A stretch of DNA of 64,000 bases, taken from NCBI RefSeq assembly GCF_024436375.1, contig NZ_JAFMZM010000004.1:682001-746000 (forward strand), given 5' to 3'. Positions 36,198 through 44,437 of this stretch are shown in pieces. This DNA is from Nocardioides astragali (lineage in GTDB: Bacteria; Actinomycetota; Actinomycetes; Propionibacteriales; Nocardioidaceae). The notes beneath the pieces were generated by a model. It searched no databases, had not been told where the DNA came from, and was given only the letters and a program-made list of their open reading frames with translations. The first letter of the stretch is position 1; every line of letters begins with the position of its first letter. A program made the translations under genes and the position numbers.

Positions 36198-36216
36198 CCG
36201 GAAGAGCCCCGTGCGG

Positions 36217-36245
36217 AGAACCTCAGGTCGACGACCTGGGGTTCT
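36217..36245 (+). terminator. terminator after the APC permease
   Basis: Thirteen-pair stem with one G-T pair (36217-36229 with 36233-36245, AGAACCTCAGGTC side) and a three-base loop, followed by TTCGTCT. It ends the permease transcript. Confidence 0.8.
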
Positions 36246-36271
36246 TCGTCTGTCGGAGCCGAAATGAAGAA

Positions 36272-36295
36272 AAGGCTCCGTGGAGCCGGAGCCTT
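36272..36295 (-). terminator. intrinsic terminator of tRNA-Leu
   Basis: On the minus strand, a nine-base stem AAGGCTCCG/CGGAGCCTT with a six-base loop is followed by TTCTTC. It begins five bases after the 3' end of tRNA-Leu and is a convincing intrinsic terminator for it. Confidence 0.88.
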
Positions 36296-36300
36296 CTCAG

Positions 36301-36386
36301 TGTCCGAGGGGGGACTTGAACCCCCACGCCCTAATACGGGCACTAGCACCTCAAGCTAGCGCGTCTGCCAATTCCGCCACCCGGAC
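36301..36386 (-). tRNA. tRNA-Leu (anticodon GAG)
   Basis: An 86-base class II tRNA on the minus strand. The acceptor stem GTCCGGG pairs with CTCGGAC (one G-T pair) and the discriminator is A. The anticodon loop TTGAGGT is closed by CTAGC/GCTAG, giving anticodon GAG for CTC and CTT codons. There is a long variable arm (TGCCCGTATTAGGGCG) and a T-arm with GTTCAAGTC. No CCA is encoded. It is followed by its own terminator and has no tRNA neighbours. Confidence 0.97.
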
Positions 36387-36467
36387 GAGTGCTGGAGAAC
36401 AGTAGCAAAGCGATCGGCTCCACATTCAATCGGGGAAGGCGATGACTTGTGGGGCAGGATGGACGGC

Positions 36468-37799
36468 ATGGAACAGGCGCCGACCGACGGTTCGCAGCAC
36501 CGCTCGTACGACCCGGCCGCGGAGGTCGTGGAGCTCTGCCAGGACCTCATCCGCATCGACACGTCCAACTACGGGACGGACGACGGGCCGGGGGAGCGCA
36601 AGGCGGCGGAGCACGTCGCGACGTTGCTCGACGAGGCCGGGATCGAGAGCCGGATCATCGAGGGGCGGCCCGGTCGCACCAACGTCGTGGCGCGCTGGGG
36701 CGGCGGTGACGGCCGGGCTCCGCTCCTGCTCCACGGCCACCTCGACGTCGTACCCGCCGAGGCGCCCGACTGGCAGGTCGACCCGTTCGGCGGGGAGATC
36801 CGCGACGGCCAGGTCTGGGGTCGCGGCGCCGTCGACATGAAGGACTTCGACGCGATGCTCCTCAGCGTCGTACGCGCCCGCGCGGCGGCGGACGCCGCAC
36901 CGCAGCGCGAGGTGGTGCTCTGCTTCACCGCCGACGAGGAGGCGGGCGGCCACTCCGGCGCGGGGCTCCTGGTGAAGGACCACGCCGACCTCTTCGCGGA
37001 CTGCACCGAGGCCGTCGGCGAGGTGGGGGGCTTCTCCACCACGGTCCGCGGTCGCCGGGTCTACCTCATCGAGGCCGCCGAGAAGGGCATGGCCTGGATG
37101 AGGCTCACCGCCCGCGGGCGGGCCGGTCACGGCTCGATGATCAACGACGACAACGCCGTCACCCGGCTCGCGGGCGCGGTCGCCCGGATCGGCGCCCACC
37201 AGTGGCCCGTCCGGCTGACGCCCACCATGGAGGTGCTGCTGGCCACCATCGGCGAGCTCGCCGGCACCGAGGCCACGCCCGACAACGCCGAGGCTCTCGT
37301 CGAGGAGTTCGGGGACGCCGCCCGCATGCTCGGCGCGGTCATCCGCAACACCGCCAACCCGACGATGCTCAAGGCCGGCTACAAGACCAACGTCATCCCC
37401 ACCGACGCCCAGGCCACGGTCGACGGCCGTTTCCTGCCCGGCTACGAGGACGAGTTCTTCGCCACCCTGCACGAGCTCGCCGGCGACGGGATCGAGTTCG
37501 AGTTCGAGTCCAAGCAGGACCCGTGGGAGACGCCGTACGACGGCGACCTGGTGGCGGCGATGTCCCGCAGCCTGCTCGCCGAGGACCCCGACGCCCTCGT
37601 CGCGCCCTACCTCATGAGCGGCGGCACCGACGCCAAGCACTTCCGCACGCTCGGCATGCGGTCCTACGGCTTCGCGCCGCTGCGGCTGCCGGGCGACCTC
37701 GACTTCACCGCCCTCTTCCACGGCGTCGACGAGCGGGTGCCGGTGGACGCACTGGAGTTCGGCGCCCGGGTCTTCGACCGGTTCCTCGACCAGGTCTGA
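36468..37799 (+). CDS. M20-family metallopeptidase (ArgE/DapE/carboxypeptidase-like)
   Basis: 443 residues. Zinc ligands and catalytic residues are in place: H-G-H-L-D-V-V-P, G-A-V-D-M-K-D-F, then A-D-E-E-A-G-G with the catalytic glutamate. A dimerisation domain splits the catalytic domain in the middle (about residues 190-310). The family hydrolyses N-acyl amino acids or dipeptides; this M20/M25/M40 type is often an unspecific peptidase. I favour the ATG at 36468 (CAGGAT seven bases upstream); an ATG at 36459 is also possible. It stands alone between tRNA-Leu and the FMN riboswitch. Confidence 0.9.
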   Translation: MEQAPTDGSQHRSYDPAAEVVELCQDLIRIDTSNYGTDDGPGERKAAEHVATLLDEAGIESRIIEGRPGRTNVVARWGGGDGRAPLLLHGHLDVVPAEAPDWQVDPFGGEIRDGQVWGRGAVDMKDFDAMLLSVVRARAAADAAPQREVVLCFTADEEAGGHSGAGLLVKDHADLFADCTEAVGEVGGFSTTVRGRRVYLIEAAEKGMAWMRLTARGRAGHGSMINDDNAVTRLAGAVARIGAHQWPVRLTPTMEVLLATIGELAGTEATPDNAEALVEEFGDAARMLGAVIRNTANPTMLKAGYKTNVIPTDAQATVDGRFLPGYEDEFFATLHELAGDGIEFEFESKQDPWETPYDGDLVAAMSRSLLAEDPDALVAPYLMSGGTDAKHFRTLGMRSYGFAPLRLPGDLDFTALFHGVDERVPVDALEFGARVFDRFLDQV

Positions 37800-37884
37800 C
37801 GCCCGCGCCGGTGTCGCGCACGTCACCCGTGGTCACCGGTGAGGGAATGCGCGCGGCTGTGGCAGAGTTGCGCCCACGAAGAGC

Positions 37885-38014
37885 TTGCGTGCTCTGGGGG
37901 CGGTGAAACTCCGCACCGGCGGTCACAGTCCGCGACCCGACCACAGCCAGTGGCCGGTTGACCAGGTGAAATTCCTGGACCGACGGTCAAAGTCCGGATG
38001 AGAAGTGCACGCGG
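37885..38014 (+). ncRNA. FMN riboswitch (RFN element)
   Basis: All conserved blocks of the RFN aptamer are present in order: GGGGGCGGTGAAACTCCG, ACCGGCGGTCACAGTCCGCGA, then CAGTGGCCGGTTGACC, GGTGAAATTCCTGGACCG, and ACGGTCAAAGTCCGGATGAGA. The closing stem is GCGTGC (37887-37892) with GCACGC (38007-38012). It precedes ribD and controls the rib operon: FMN binding switches expression off. Downstream, CCGCC at 38059-38063 can pair with GGCGG at 38091-38095, which lies in the ribD ribosome binding site. Control of translation start is therefore likely, perhaps with the extra hairpin near 38022-38047. Confidence 0.96.
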
Positions 38015-38097
38015 ACGTCTCCACGCCCCTCCGACCTGAGGAGGCGTGCTCCCGTCCACCGCCCCCCTGAGTCCGCGTCGACGGACCGGAGGCGGAG

Positions 38098-39144
38098 ATG
38101 ACGATCAGCGAGGCAGAGCGTGGTGCGATGCGTCGCGCCCTGGCGCTCGCCGCTACCCCGGGTGTGCCTCTCGGGCCCAACCCGCGGGTCGGCTGCGTGC
38201 TCCTAGCCCCGGACGGTACGACGATCGCCGAGGGCTTCCACCGGGGAGCCGGCACCGCGCACGCCGAGGCCGCCGCACTGGCCGAGGCGGGCGAGGCCGC
38301 CCGCGGTGCCACGGCCGTGGTCACCCTCGAGCCCTGCAACCACACGGGCCGCACCGGACCCTGCAGCGAGGCGCTGATCGCGGCAGGCGTACGACGCGTC
38401 GTCTACGCCCAGCCCGACGCCAACCCGCTCGCTGTCGGCGGGGCGGGACGGCTGCGCGAGGCCGGTGTGGAGGTCGTCGGCGGCGAGATGATCGACGCGG
38501 CGCAGGCGATCAACCGCGCCTGGACCTTCGCCATCGCCCGCCGCCGTCCCTTCGTCACCTGGAAGTTCGCCACGACCCTCGACGGTCGCAGCGCCGCGGC
38601 GGACGGCACCAGCCGCTGGGTCTCGAGCCGCGCGGCTCGGCTGGACACCCATCGACTGCGGTCCCTGTGCGACACCATGCTGGTCGGCACCCACACGGTC
38701 GAGGTCGACGACCCCGAGCTCACCGTCCGTGACGAGGTCGACCAGCCGCTGGCGGTCCAGCCGCTGCGCGCCGTGATGGGGCTGCGCGACCTCGCCGCGG
38801 ACCGCCGGGTCCTCAACGACCGAGCCGACACTGTGCACCTGCGCACCCGCGACCCCGAGGAAGCGCTGGCCCGGCTGCACGCGCTCGACCGCCAGCACGT
38901 GTTCCTCGAAGGGGGCCCGACGCTCGCCAAGGCCTTCCTGGCAGCCGGCCTGGTCGACGAGGTCGTCGCCTACGTCGCGCCGATGCTGCTCGGCTCCGGG
39001 ACCAGCGCCGTCGCGAACCTCGGCATCCAGACCATCGCCGACGCCCTGCACCTGCACGTCACCGACGTGACCGTGCTGCAGGGCCATGACGGCGAGGACA
39101 CCAACGTGCGCCTCACGATGAGGCCGGACCAGAGGAGGAACTGA
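38098..39144 (+). CDS. ribD: RibD, pyrimidine deaminase/reductase
   Basis: Bifunctional riboflavin enzyme of 348 residues. The N-terminal deaminase has zinc-site motifs H-A-E-A-A and P-C-N-H-T-G-R-T-G-P-C. The C-terminal reductase (from about residue 150) has T-W-K-F-A-T-T-L-D-G-R and the G-G-P-T-L cofactor loop. It converts the GTP cyclohydrolase II product to 5-amino-6-ribitylamino-uracil phosphate. It is the first gene under the FMN riboswitch. The ribosome binding site GGAGGCGGAG overlaps the predicted sequestering stem. Its stop overlaps the ribE start (TGATG). Confidence 0.95.
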   Translation: MTISEAERGAMRRALALAATPGVPLGPNPRVGCVLLAPDGTTIAEGFHRGAGTAHAEAAALAEAGEAARGATAVVTLEPCNHTGRTGPCSEALIAAGVRRVVYAQPDANPLAVGGAGRLREAGVEVVGGEMIDAAQAINRAWTFAIARRRPFVTWKFATTLDGRSAAADGTSRWVSSRAARLDTHRLRSLCDTMLVGTHTVEVDDPELTVRDEVDQPLAVQPLRAVMGLRDLAADRRVLNDRADTVHLRTRDPEEALARLHALDRQHVFLEGGPTLAKAFLAAGLVDEVVAYVAPMLLGSGTSAVANLGIQTIADALHLHVTDVTVLQGHDGEDTNVRLTMRPDQRRN

Positions 39145-39764
39145 TGTTCACCGGAATCGTCGAGGAGCTCGGCACGATCGCCGAGATCACCGACCAGGGC
39201 GACGCCGTCCGGCTCACCGTCGAGGCCGCCACGGTGCTCGAGGGCACCGGGCTGGGCGACTCGATCTCGGTCAACGGCTGCTGCCTCACCGTCGCCGAGC
39301 TCGGCGAGGGCCGGTGGACCGCCGACCTCATGCAGGAGACGCTCGACAAGACCTCGCTCGCCGGCGTCGTCCCGGGTGACCGGGTCAACCTCGAGCGCGC
39401 GGTCACCGTCGACAAGCGCCTCGGCGGCCACATCGTCCAGGGCCACGTCGACGGCGTCGGAGAGGTCATCTCCCGCTCGCCGAGCGAGCACTGGGACCTC
39501 GTGGAGATCTCCCTGCCCGCCCACCTCTCCCGCTACCTGGTGGACAAGGGCTCCGTCACCGTCGACGGCGTCAGCCTCACCGTCGTCGAGGCACGCGAGT
39601 CCAGCTTCACCGTCAGCCTCATCCCCGAGACCCTCGCCCGGACGACGCTCGGCAGCCGCCGACCCGGCGACCTCGTCAACCTCGAGGCCGACGTCATCGC
39701 CAAGCACGTCGAGAAGCTGCTCGGCGCCTACACCCCCACCATTGCGAACGACGAGGAAGAATGA
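39144..39764 (+). CDS. ribE: riboflavin synthase alpha chain
   Basis: 206 residues starting M-F-T-G-I-V-E, the invariant N-terminus of riboflavin synthase. The protein is an internal duplication: each half has a lumazine-binding barrel, with S-V-N-G-C-C-L-T-V in the first and T-V-D-G-V-S-L-T-V in the second. It dismutates two 6,7-dimethyl-8-ribityllumazine molecules into riboflavin and the pyrimidine substrate; the active enzyme is a trimer. It overlaps ribD by one base and the transporter gene by four, so the operon is tightly coupled. Confidence 0.95.
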   Translation: MFTGIVEELGTIAEITDQGDAVRLTVEAATVLEGTGLGDSISVNGCCLTVAELGEGRWTADLMQETLDKTSLAGVVPGDRVNLERAVTVDKRLGGHIVQGHVDGVGEVISRSPSEHWDLVEISLPAHLSRYLVDKGSVTVDGVSLTVVEARESSFTVSLIPETLARTTLGSRRPGDLVNLEADVIAKHVEKLLGAYTPTIANDEEE

Positions 39765-40462
39765 TGTCACTGCTCGAATGGCTGGTCGACGGCACCATCC
39801 CGGTGCCCGGCGGCGCGCTCGGCGCCCGCGAGGTGATCGGCAACCTCTTCGGCCTCGCCAGCGCGATCCTCGGCATGAAGCGCTTCGTCTGGGCGTGGCC
39901 CGTCGGGCTCGTCGGCAACGTCCTGCTCTTCACGGTCTTCGCGACCGGTGAGCTCTCCGGCCACATCGACGACCCGCTGTGGGGCCAGGCCGGCCGCCAG
40001 GTCTTCTTCGCCCTGGTGTCGGTCTACGGCTGGTGGCGCTGGTCGCAGCACAGCAAGGCCGGCGGCGCGTCCGACGGCGGTGCCATCGCGCCACGCTGGG
40101 CGACCAACGCGGAGCGGCTGCAGCTGCTCCTGCTGGGCGTCGCCGGCTACGCGGCGGCGTACGTCCTGCTCACGCAGGTGCTCGGCTCCTGGGGCCCGAC
40201 GACCGAGGCGTGGATCCTCGCGGGCTCGATGCTCGCGACCTACGGCATGGCGCGCGGGTGGGTGGAGTTCTGGCTGGTCTGGATCCTCGTCGACGTCGTC
40301 GGCGTCACCACGCTGATCCAGGCCGGGTTCTACCCGACCGCCGGGATGTATCTCTTCTACGCCGTCTTCGTCGTGATCGGCTTCATCGTCTGGCTTCGCG
40401 ATGCCCGGACGGTCGTCGAGACCGCAGGGGCCGACGGCGACCAGGAGGTGGCGCCGGTATGA
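39761..40462 (+). CDS. PnuC-family vitamin transporter in the rib operon (PnuX-like riboflavin importer)
   Basis: 233 residues with seven to eight membrane helices. The segment [11 protein letters not shown] and later Y-G-W-W-R-W match the PnuC family, named for nicotinamide riboside uptake. It lies between ribE and ribBA with four-base overlaps on both sides and is under the FMN riboswitch, so riboflavin is the likelier cargo; PnuX of corynebacteria is a known riboflavin transporter of this family. The presence of about 20 more C-terminal residues than short PnuC is unremarkable. No nicotinamide-related gene is close. Confidence 0.85.
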   Translation: MMSLLEWLVDGTIPVPGGALGAREVIGNLFGLASAILGMKRFVWAWPVGLVGNVLLFTVFATGELSGHIDDPLWGQAGRQVFFALVSVYGWWRWSQHSKAGGASDGGAIAPRWATNAERLQLLLLGVAGYAAAYVLLTQVLGSWGPTTEAWILAGSMLATYGMARGWVEFWLVWILVDVVGVTTLIQAGFYPTAGMYLFYAVFVVIGFIVWLRDARTVVETAGADGDQEVAPV

Positions 40463-41709
40463 GCGTGCGTCTGGACTCCGTCGAGCGGGCCATCGCGGAC
40501 ATCGCAGCCGGCAAGGCGGTCGTGGTCGTCGACGACGAGGACCGCGAGAACGAGGGCGACATCATCTTCGCCGCCGCCAAGGCCACCCCTGAGCTGATGG
40601 CCTTCACGATCCGCCACTCCAGCGGCGTGATCTGCGTGCCGATGCCGGCCGCCATGCTCGACCGGCTCGAGATCCCGCTGATGACCCCGCACAACAAGGA
40701 CAAGCTGCGCACCGCCTACACGGTCTCGGTCGACGCGCGTGACGGGGTCAGCACCGGCATCAGCGCCGCCGACCGGGCCCACACCGCCCGGACACTGGCC
40801 GACTCGGCGACCGAGCCGTGGGAGCTGACCCGCCCCGGGCACGTCTTCCCGCTGCGCTACCGGGAGGGCGGCGTGCTGGTCCGGCGCGGCCACACCGAGG
40901 CGGCCGTGGACCTGGCGATGCTGGCCGGCCTGACCCCGGCGGGCGTGCTGGTCGAGGTCGTCAACGACGACGGCACCATGAAGCGCGCACCGGAGCTGCG
41001 CGAGTTCGCCGACGAGCACGACCTGGCCATGATATCGATCGAGGACCTCGTCCGCTACCGCCGCCGCCACGAGCGCCACGTCGTCCGGGTGGCCGAGACG
41101 CGCCTCCCGACGCGCCACGGCGAGTTCACGGCGTACGGCTATCGCATCACGATCGACGACAGCGAGCACGTGGCGCTGGCCTACGGCGACATCTCCGGCG
41201 ACGAGCCGGTCCTGACCCGGGTGCACAGCGAGTGCCTGACCGGTGACGTGTTCGGCAGCGAGCGCTGTGACTGCGGCCCCCAGCTCGACGAGGCGCTGCG
41301 CACGATCGTGGCCGAGGGCAGGGGAGTGGTGGTCTACCTCCGCGGCCACGAGGGGCGCGGGATCGGACTGGTCGCCAAGCTGCAGGCCTACCAGCTGCAG
41401 GACGGCGGACGCGACACCGTGGACGCCAACCTCGACCTCGGCCTGCCCGCCGACGCGCGGCACTACGGAACGGCCACGCAGGTGCTGCGTGACCTCGGCA
41501 TCACGTCGGTCCGGCTGTTGACCAACAACCCCGCCAAGACCGCCAGCCTGGAGGACTTCGGGATCCGGGTCACCGAGCGGGTGCCGCTCACCCCGCACCC
41601 CAACGACCACAACCTGGCCTACCTGCTGACCAAGCGCGACCGGATGGGCCACGAGCTGCCCGACCTGGCCCTCGACCACCAGCTCGAGCATGAAGGAGAA
41701 GACGCATGA
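40459..41709 (+). CDS. ribBA: RibBA, dihydroxybutanone phosphate synthase/GTP cyclohydrolase II
   Basis: 416 residues. The N-terminal half (to about 200) is the RibB domain: [17 protein letters not shown], and T-G-I-S-A-A-D-R. The C-terminal half is GTP cyclohydrolase II, with zinc cysteines in H-S-E-C-L-T-G-D and R-C-D-C-G, and R-G-H-E-G-R-G-I-G for GTP binding. It supplies both precursors of the pathway, from ribulose 5-phosphate and GTP. The ATG at 40459 overlaps the transporter stop (ATGA), and the 3' end overlaps ribH in the same way. Confidence 0.95.
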   Translation: MSVRLDSVERAIADIAAGKAVVVVDDEDRENEGDIIFAAAKATPELMAFTIRHSSGVICVPMPAAMLDRLEIPLMTPHNKDKLRTAYTVSVDARDGVSTGISAADRAHTARTLADSATEPWELTRPGHVFPLRYREGGVLVRRGHTEAAVDLAMLAGLTPAGVLVEVVNDDGTMKRAPELREFADEHDLAMISIEDLVRYRRRHERHVVRVAETRLPTRHGEFTAYGYRITIDDSEHVALAYGDISGDEPVLTRVHSECLTGDVFGSERCDCGPQLDEALRTIVAEGRGVVVYLRGHEGRGIGLVAKLQAYQLQDGGRDTVDANLDLGLPADARHYGTATQVLRDLGITSVRLLTNNPAKTASLEDFGIRVTERVPLTPHPNDHNLAYLLTKRDRMGHELPDLALDHQLEHEGEDA

Positions 41710-42179
41710 GCGGCCACGGAGCCCCCACCTCGCAGCCCTTCGACGCGAGCGGCCTGCGGGTCGCCGTGGTCGCGGCCACCTGGCACACCCAGGTGATGGA
41801 CGGCCTGGTCGCCGGCGCCGAGCGCGCGCTGGCGGCGTACGGCATCAGCCAGCCTGAGATCGTCCGGGTGCCCGGCACGTTCGAGCTGCCGGTCGTCGCG
41901 GCTGCCCTGGCGAAGGCGGGGTACGACGCCGTGGTGGCGCTCGGCGTGGTGATCCGCGGCGGCACCCCCCACTTCGACTACGTCTGCTCGGCTGCCACGG
42001 ACGGGCTCACCCAGGTCAGCGTCGACCACGCGATGCCGGTCGGGTTCGGGGTGCTGACGTGCGACACCGAGGAGCAGGCCATCGCCCGGGCCGGCCTCGA
42101 GGGGTCCAGCGAGGACAAGGGCTGGGAGGCGACCGCCGCCGCCCTCGACACCGCGCGGATCGTCCGGGCGATCGCCTAG
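41706..42179 (+). CDS. ribH: lumazine synthase
   Basis: 157 residues; condenses the ribityl pyrimidine with dihydroxybutanone phosphate. Typical motifs are V-P-G-T-F-E-L-P and [14 protein letters not shown], the latter with the catalytic histidine. The N-terminus A-V-V-A-A-T-W-H is the usual W/F-containing substrate loop. Members assemble into pentamers or 60-subunit shells. It is the last gene of the riboswitch-controlled operon, and its stop codon overlaps that of the convergent acetyltransferase gene within CTAG. Confidence 0.95.
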   Translation: MSGHGAPTSQPFDASGLRVAVVAATWHTQVMDGLVAGAERALAAYGISQPEIVRVPGTFELPVVAAALAKAGYDAVVALGVVIRGGTPHFDYVCSAATDGLTQVSVDHAMPVGFGVLTCDTEEQAIARAGLEGSSEDKGWEATAAALDTARIVRAIA

Positions 42180-42760
42180 CCCTGGCCGGACCACTCGTCA
42201 GCGAGCATGGCGTAGGTGAACCCGTCGTACCACTCGCCGTCGCGGTGGAGGTTGTCGCGCACGTGGTGCGCCTCGCGGCGCATGCCGACCCGCTCCATCA
42301 GTCGCCAGGACGGCTCGTTGTCGGCGAAGCAGATGGCGGTGACCCGACGCAGGCCAAGCCCGTCGAAGGCAATCCCCAGCAGCTCACGGACCGCCTCGGT
42401 CGCATAGCCGCGCCCTTCATGTGCGGGTGCCAGGCACCAGCCGATCTCGGCGGACACGTCCTTCGCGCGCTCGCGCACCTCAGCCTGCGCCCACGCGTCC
42501 TCGGTCTTGAGGAACAGGTCGCCGACCGCCTCGCCGTCCAGCAGGATCGTGAGCGTGTAGGGACTGCGCTTGGCGAAGTCGGCGCGCCACTCGGCCCCGT
42601 CGGTCGGCAGCTGGGTCATCCAACGCGCGACCGGCTCCAGCGAGCGGTAGGCGAACATCGCGTCGGCGTCCTCGGCCGTCGCCGGTCGCAGGGTGAGGCG
42701 CTCGGTGCTCCGCGGCCACACGAGGCGCTCCCAGTCGGGAACTCCGGTGATGTCGTCCAT
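42176..42760 (-). CDS. GNAT-family N-acetyltransferase (RimJ-like)
   Basis: 194 residues. [11 protein letters not shown] at the start, [18 protein letters not shown] (acetyl-CoA pyrophosphate loop) and [13 protein letters not shown] place it in the RimJ/RimL group of GNAT enzymes. These acetylate protein N-termini or small amines; the target cannot be predicted. The ATG at 42760 follows AACACT by six bases. It converges with ribH with a four-base overlap, so antisense reading of the rib operon end is possible. Confidence 0.88.
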   Translation of the reverse strand: MDDITGVPDWERLVWPRSTERLTLRPATAEDADAMFAYRSLEPVARWMTQLPTDGAEWRADFAKRSPYTLTILLDGEAVGDLFLKTEDAWAQAEVRERAKDVSAEIGWCLAPAHEGRGYATEAVRELLGIAFDGLGLRRVTAICFADNEPSWRLMERVGMRREAHHVRDNLHRDGEWYDGFTYAMLADEWSGQG

Positions 42761-42794
42761 GCGGTCAGTGTTGCCGATGCCGGCCGCGGGCCGC

Positions 42795-42829
42795 TCCCCG
42801 GACCGGGGCCGAGCAGGGTCCCCGGACCG
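42795..42829. repeat. direct repeat upstream of hisE
   Basis: TCCCCGGACCG occurs at 42795-42805 and again at 42819-42829, 24 bases apart. The second copy ends three bases before the hisE -10 element (TAGGCT, 42832-42837), where a -35 or an activator site would be expected. Confidence 0.5.
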
Positions 42830-42845
42830 CCTAGGCTTGCTCCTC

Positions 42846-43109
42846 GTGAAGACGTTCGAGGACCTGTGGGCAGAGCTGTCCACCAAGGCCGTGGAGCGAC
42901 CCGAGGGGTCCGGCACCGTGCGGCAGCTCGACGCCGGCGTCCATGCCATCGGCAAGAAGCTCCTGGAGGAGGCCGCCGAGTCCTGGATGGCCGCCGAGCA
43001 CGAGGGCAAGGAAGCCACGGCGCTGGAGATCAGCCAGCTGCTCTACCACGCCCAGGTGCTCATGCTCGCCTCCGGCCTGACCCTCGACGACGTCTACGCA
43101 CACTTGTGA
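42846..43109 (+). CDS. hisE: phosphoribosyl-ATP pyrophosphatase HisE
   Basis: 87 residues; second step of histidine synthesis, releasing pyrophosphate from phosphoribosyl-ATP. The helical MazG-like fold shows [10 protein letters not shown] and [10 protein letters not shown], the acidic magnesium-binding positions. It is a stand-alone HisE not fused to HisI, as usual in actinobacteria. TAGGCT ends eight bases before the GTG at 42846, so the transcript is probably leaderless. hisG follows after 19 bases. Confidence 0.94.
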   Translation: MKTFEDLWAELSTKAVERPEGSGTVRQLDAGVHAIGKKLLEEAAESWMAAEHEGKEATALEISQLLYHAQVLMLASGLTLDDVYAHL

Positions 43110-43128
43110 AAGCCCCGGTGAGATCCGC

Positions 43129-43974
43129 ATGACCCTTCGCATCGCCGTCCCCAACAAGGGGGCGCTGTCCCAGTCCGCCACCGACATCCTGCGCGAGTCC
43201 GGCTACCGCCAGCGCAGCGACTCCAAGGAGCTCGTGCTCGTCGACGTCGAGAACGACGTCGAGTTCTTCTACCTCCGCCCTCGCGACATCGCGCTCTACG
43301 TCGGCGAGGGCACGCTCGACGCCGGCATCACCGGGCGCGACCTCCTGCTCGACTCAGGCGCCAAGGCCGAGGAGGTCATGAGCCTGGGGTTCGGCCGCTC
43401 GCGCTTCCACTTCGCGGGTCCCACGGGCCGCTACACCTCTCTGGAGGACCTCGAGGGCCTGCGGATCGCGACGTCGTACGTCGGTGTGGTCGAGGACTAC
43501 CTGTTCCGTCACGGCGTCGACGCCACGGTCACCCGCCTCGACGGTGCGGTCGAAACCAGCATCCAGCTCGGCGTTGCCGACGTCATCGCCGACGTCGTGG
43601 AGACCGGGTCGACGCTGCGCGCCGCCGGCCTGGACACCTTCGGCGAGGTCATCCTCGACTCCGAGGCCGTCCTGATCACCCGCGCCGACGTGGTCCCCGA
43701 GGACTTCGAGATCTTCCGCCGGCGGGTCGAGGGCGTGCTGGTGGCCCGTAGCTACGTGATGATGGACTACGACATCGAGCAGGCACGCCTCGACGCGGCG
43801 ACCGAGCTCGCTCCCGGTCGCGAGGGGCCGACCATCTCCCCGCTGGGCAAGCCCGGCTGGGTGGCCGTGCGGGTGATGGTGCCCCGCGCCGGCTCGCAGC
43901 GGCTGATGGACGCGCTCTACTCGATCGGGGCGCGCGCCATCCTGCTCACGGACATCCATGCCTGCCGCCTCTGA
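43129..43974 (+). CDS. hisG: ATP phosphoribosyltransferase HisG (long form)
   Basis: 281 residues; first and feedback-regulated step of histidine synthesis. The N-terminal I-A-V-P-N-K-G and D-V-V-E-T-G-S-T (PRPP-binding loop) are canonical. The last 75 residues form the ACT-like regulatory domain that binds histidine in the long form, so no HisZ partner is needed. It is preceded by hisE, and its last 17 bases overlap the next gene. The two his genes are separated from the rest of the pathway in this window. Confidence 0.95.
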   Translation: MTLRIAVPNKGALSQSATDILRESGYRQRSDSKELVLVDVENDVEFFYLRPRDIALYVGEGTLDAGITGRDLLLDSGAKAEEVMSLGFGRSRFHFAGPTGRYTSLEDLEGLRIATSYVGVVEDYLFRHGVDATVTRLDGAVETSIQLGVADVIADVVETGSTLRAAGLDTFGEVILDSEAVLITRADVVPEDFEIFRRRVEGVLVARSYVMMDYDIEQARLDAATELAPGREGPTISPLGKPGWVAVRVMVPRAGSQRLMDALYSIGARAILLTDIHACRL

Positions 43975-44428
43975 ACGACCGCCCCTGCCGTCGCTGCCGC
44001 ACACCTGGCGCCCCTTGGGCGTACGGCTGGCGGTGGTCGGCTTCGGACTGATGCTCCTGGTCGTGTGCGCCGCGGCGTGGTTCGGCTTCGACGAGTCCGT
44101 CCGCGACCGGTTCACGCTCCTGCAGCGGTTGACCGTGGCGCTCATGGGTGCCGGGCTCGCCACCTGCGGCTGGGCGCTGGGCCGCGCCCGCGTCACCGCC
44201 GAGATGGAGGCGCTCGTCGTGGTCAACGGTTTCCGGACCCGCCAGCTCGCGTGGGAGGAGGTCCTCGCGATCCACCTCCCCCCGGGTGCTCCGTGGGCGA
44301 CCCTCGACCTCGCGGACGGCACCACCATCTCCGCGATGGCGTTCCAGGGCTCCGACGGGCGGCGTGCCCGTGACGGCGTACGCCAGGTGCGTGCGTTGAT
44401 CGACCGCGAGAGCTCCCGCGACCGCTAG
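43958..44428 (+). CDS. PH domain-containing membrane protein
   Basis: 156 residues: two membrane helices (about residues 22-43 and 57-77) followed by a cytoplasmic bacterial PH-like domain of about 70 residues with strand patterns such as A-L-V-V-V-N-G-F and a conserved W-E-E-V. Proteins of this layout commonly follow hisG in actinobacteria, but no role in histidine synthesis is known. It starts inside the hisG 3' end (17-base overlap), so translation is likely coupled. Confidence 0.8.
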   Translation: MPAASERPPLPSLPHTWRPLGVRLAVVGFGLMLLVVCAAAWFGFDESVRDRFTLLQRLTVALMGAGLATCGWALGRARVTAEMEALVVVNGFRTRQLAWEEVLAIHLPPGAPWATLDLADGTTISAMAFQGSDGRRARDGVRQVRALIDRESSRDR

Positions 44429-44437
44429 CCCCCACGG

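Noticed and set aside
36301..36386. Integration site at tRNA-Leu
   Set aside because: No integrase, no repeated tRNA 3' end and no composition change beside it.
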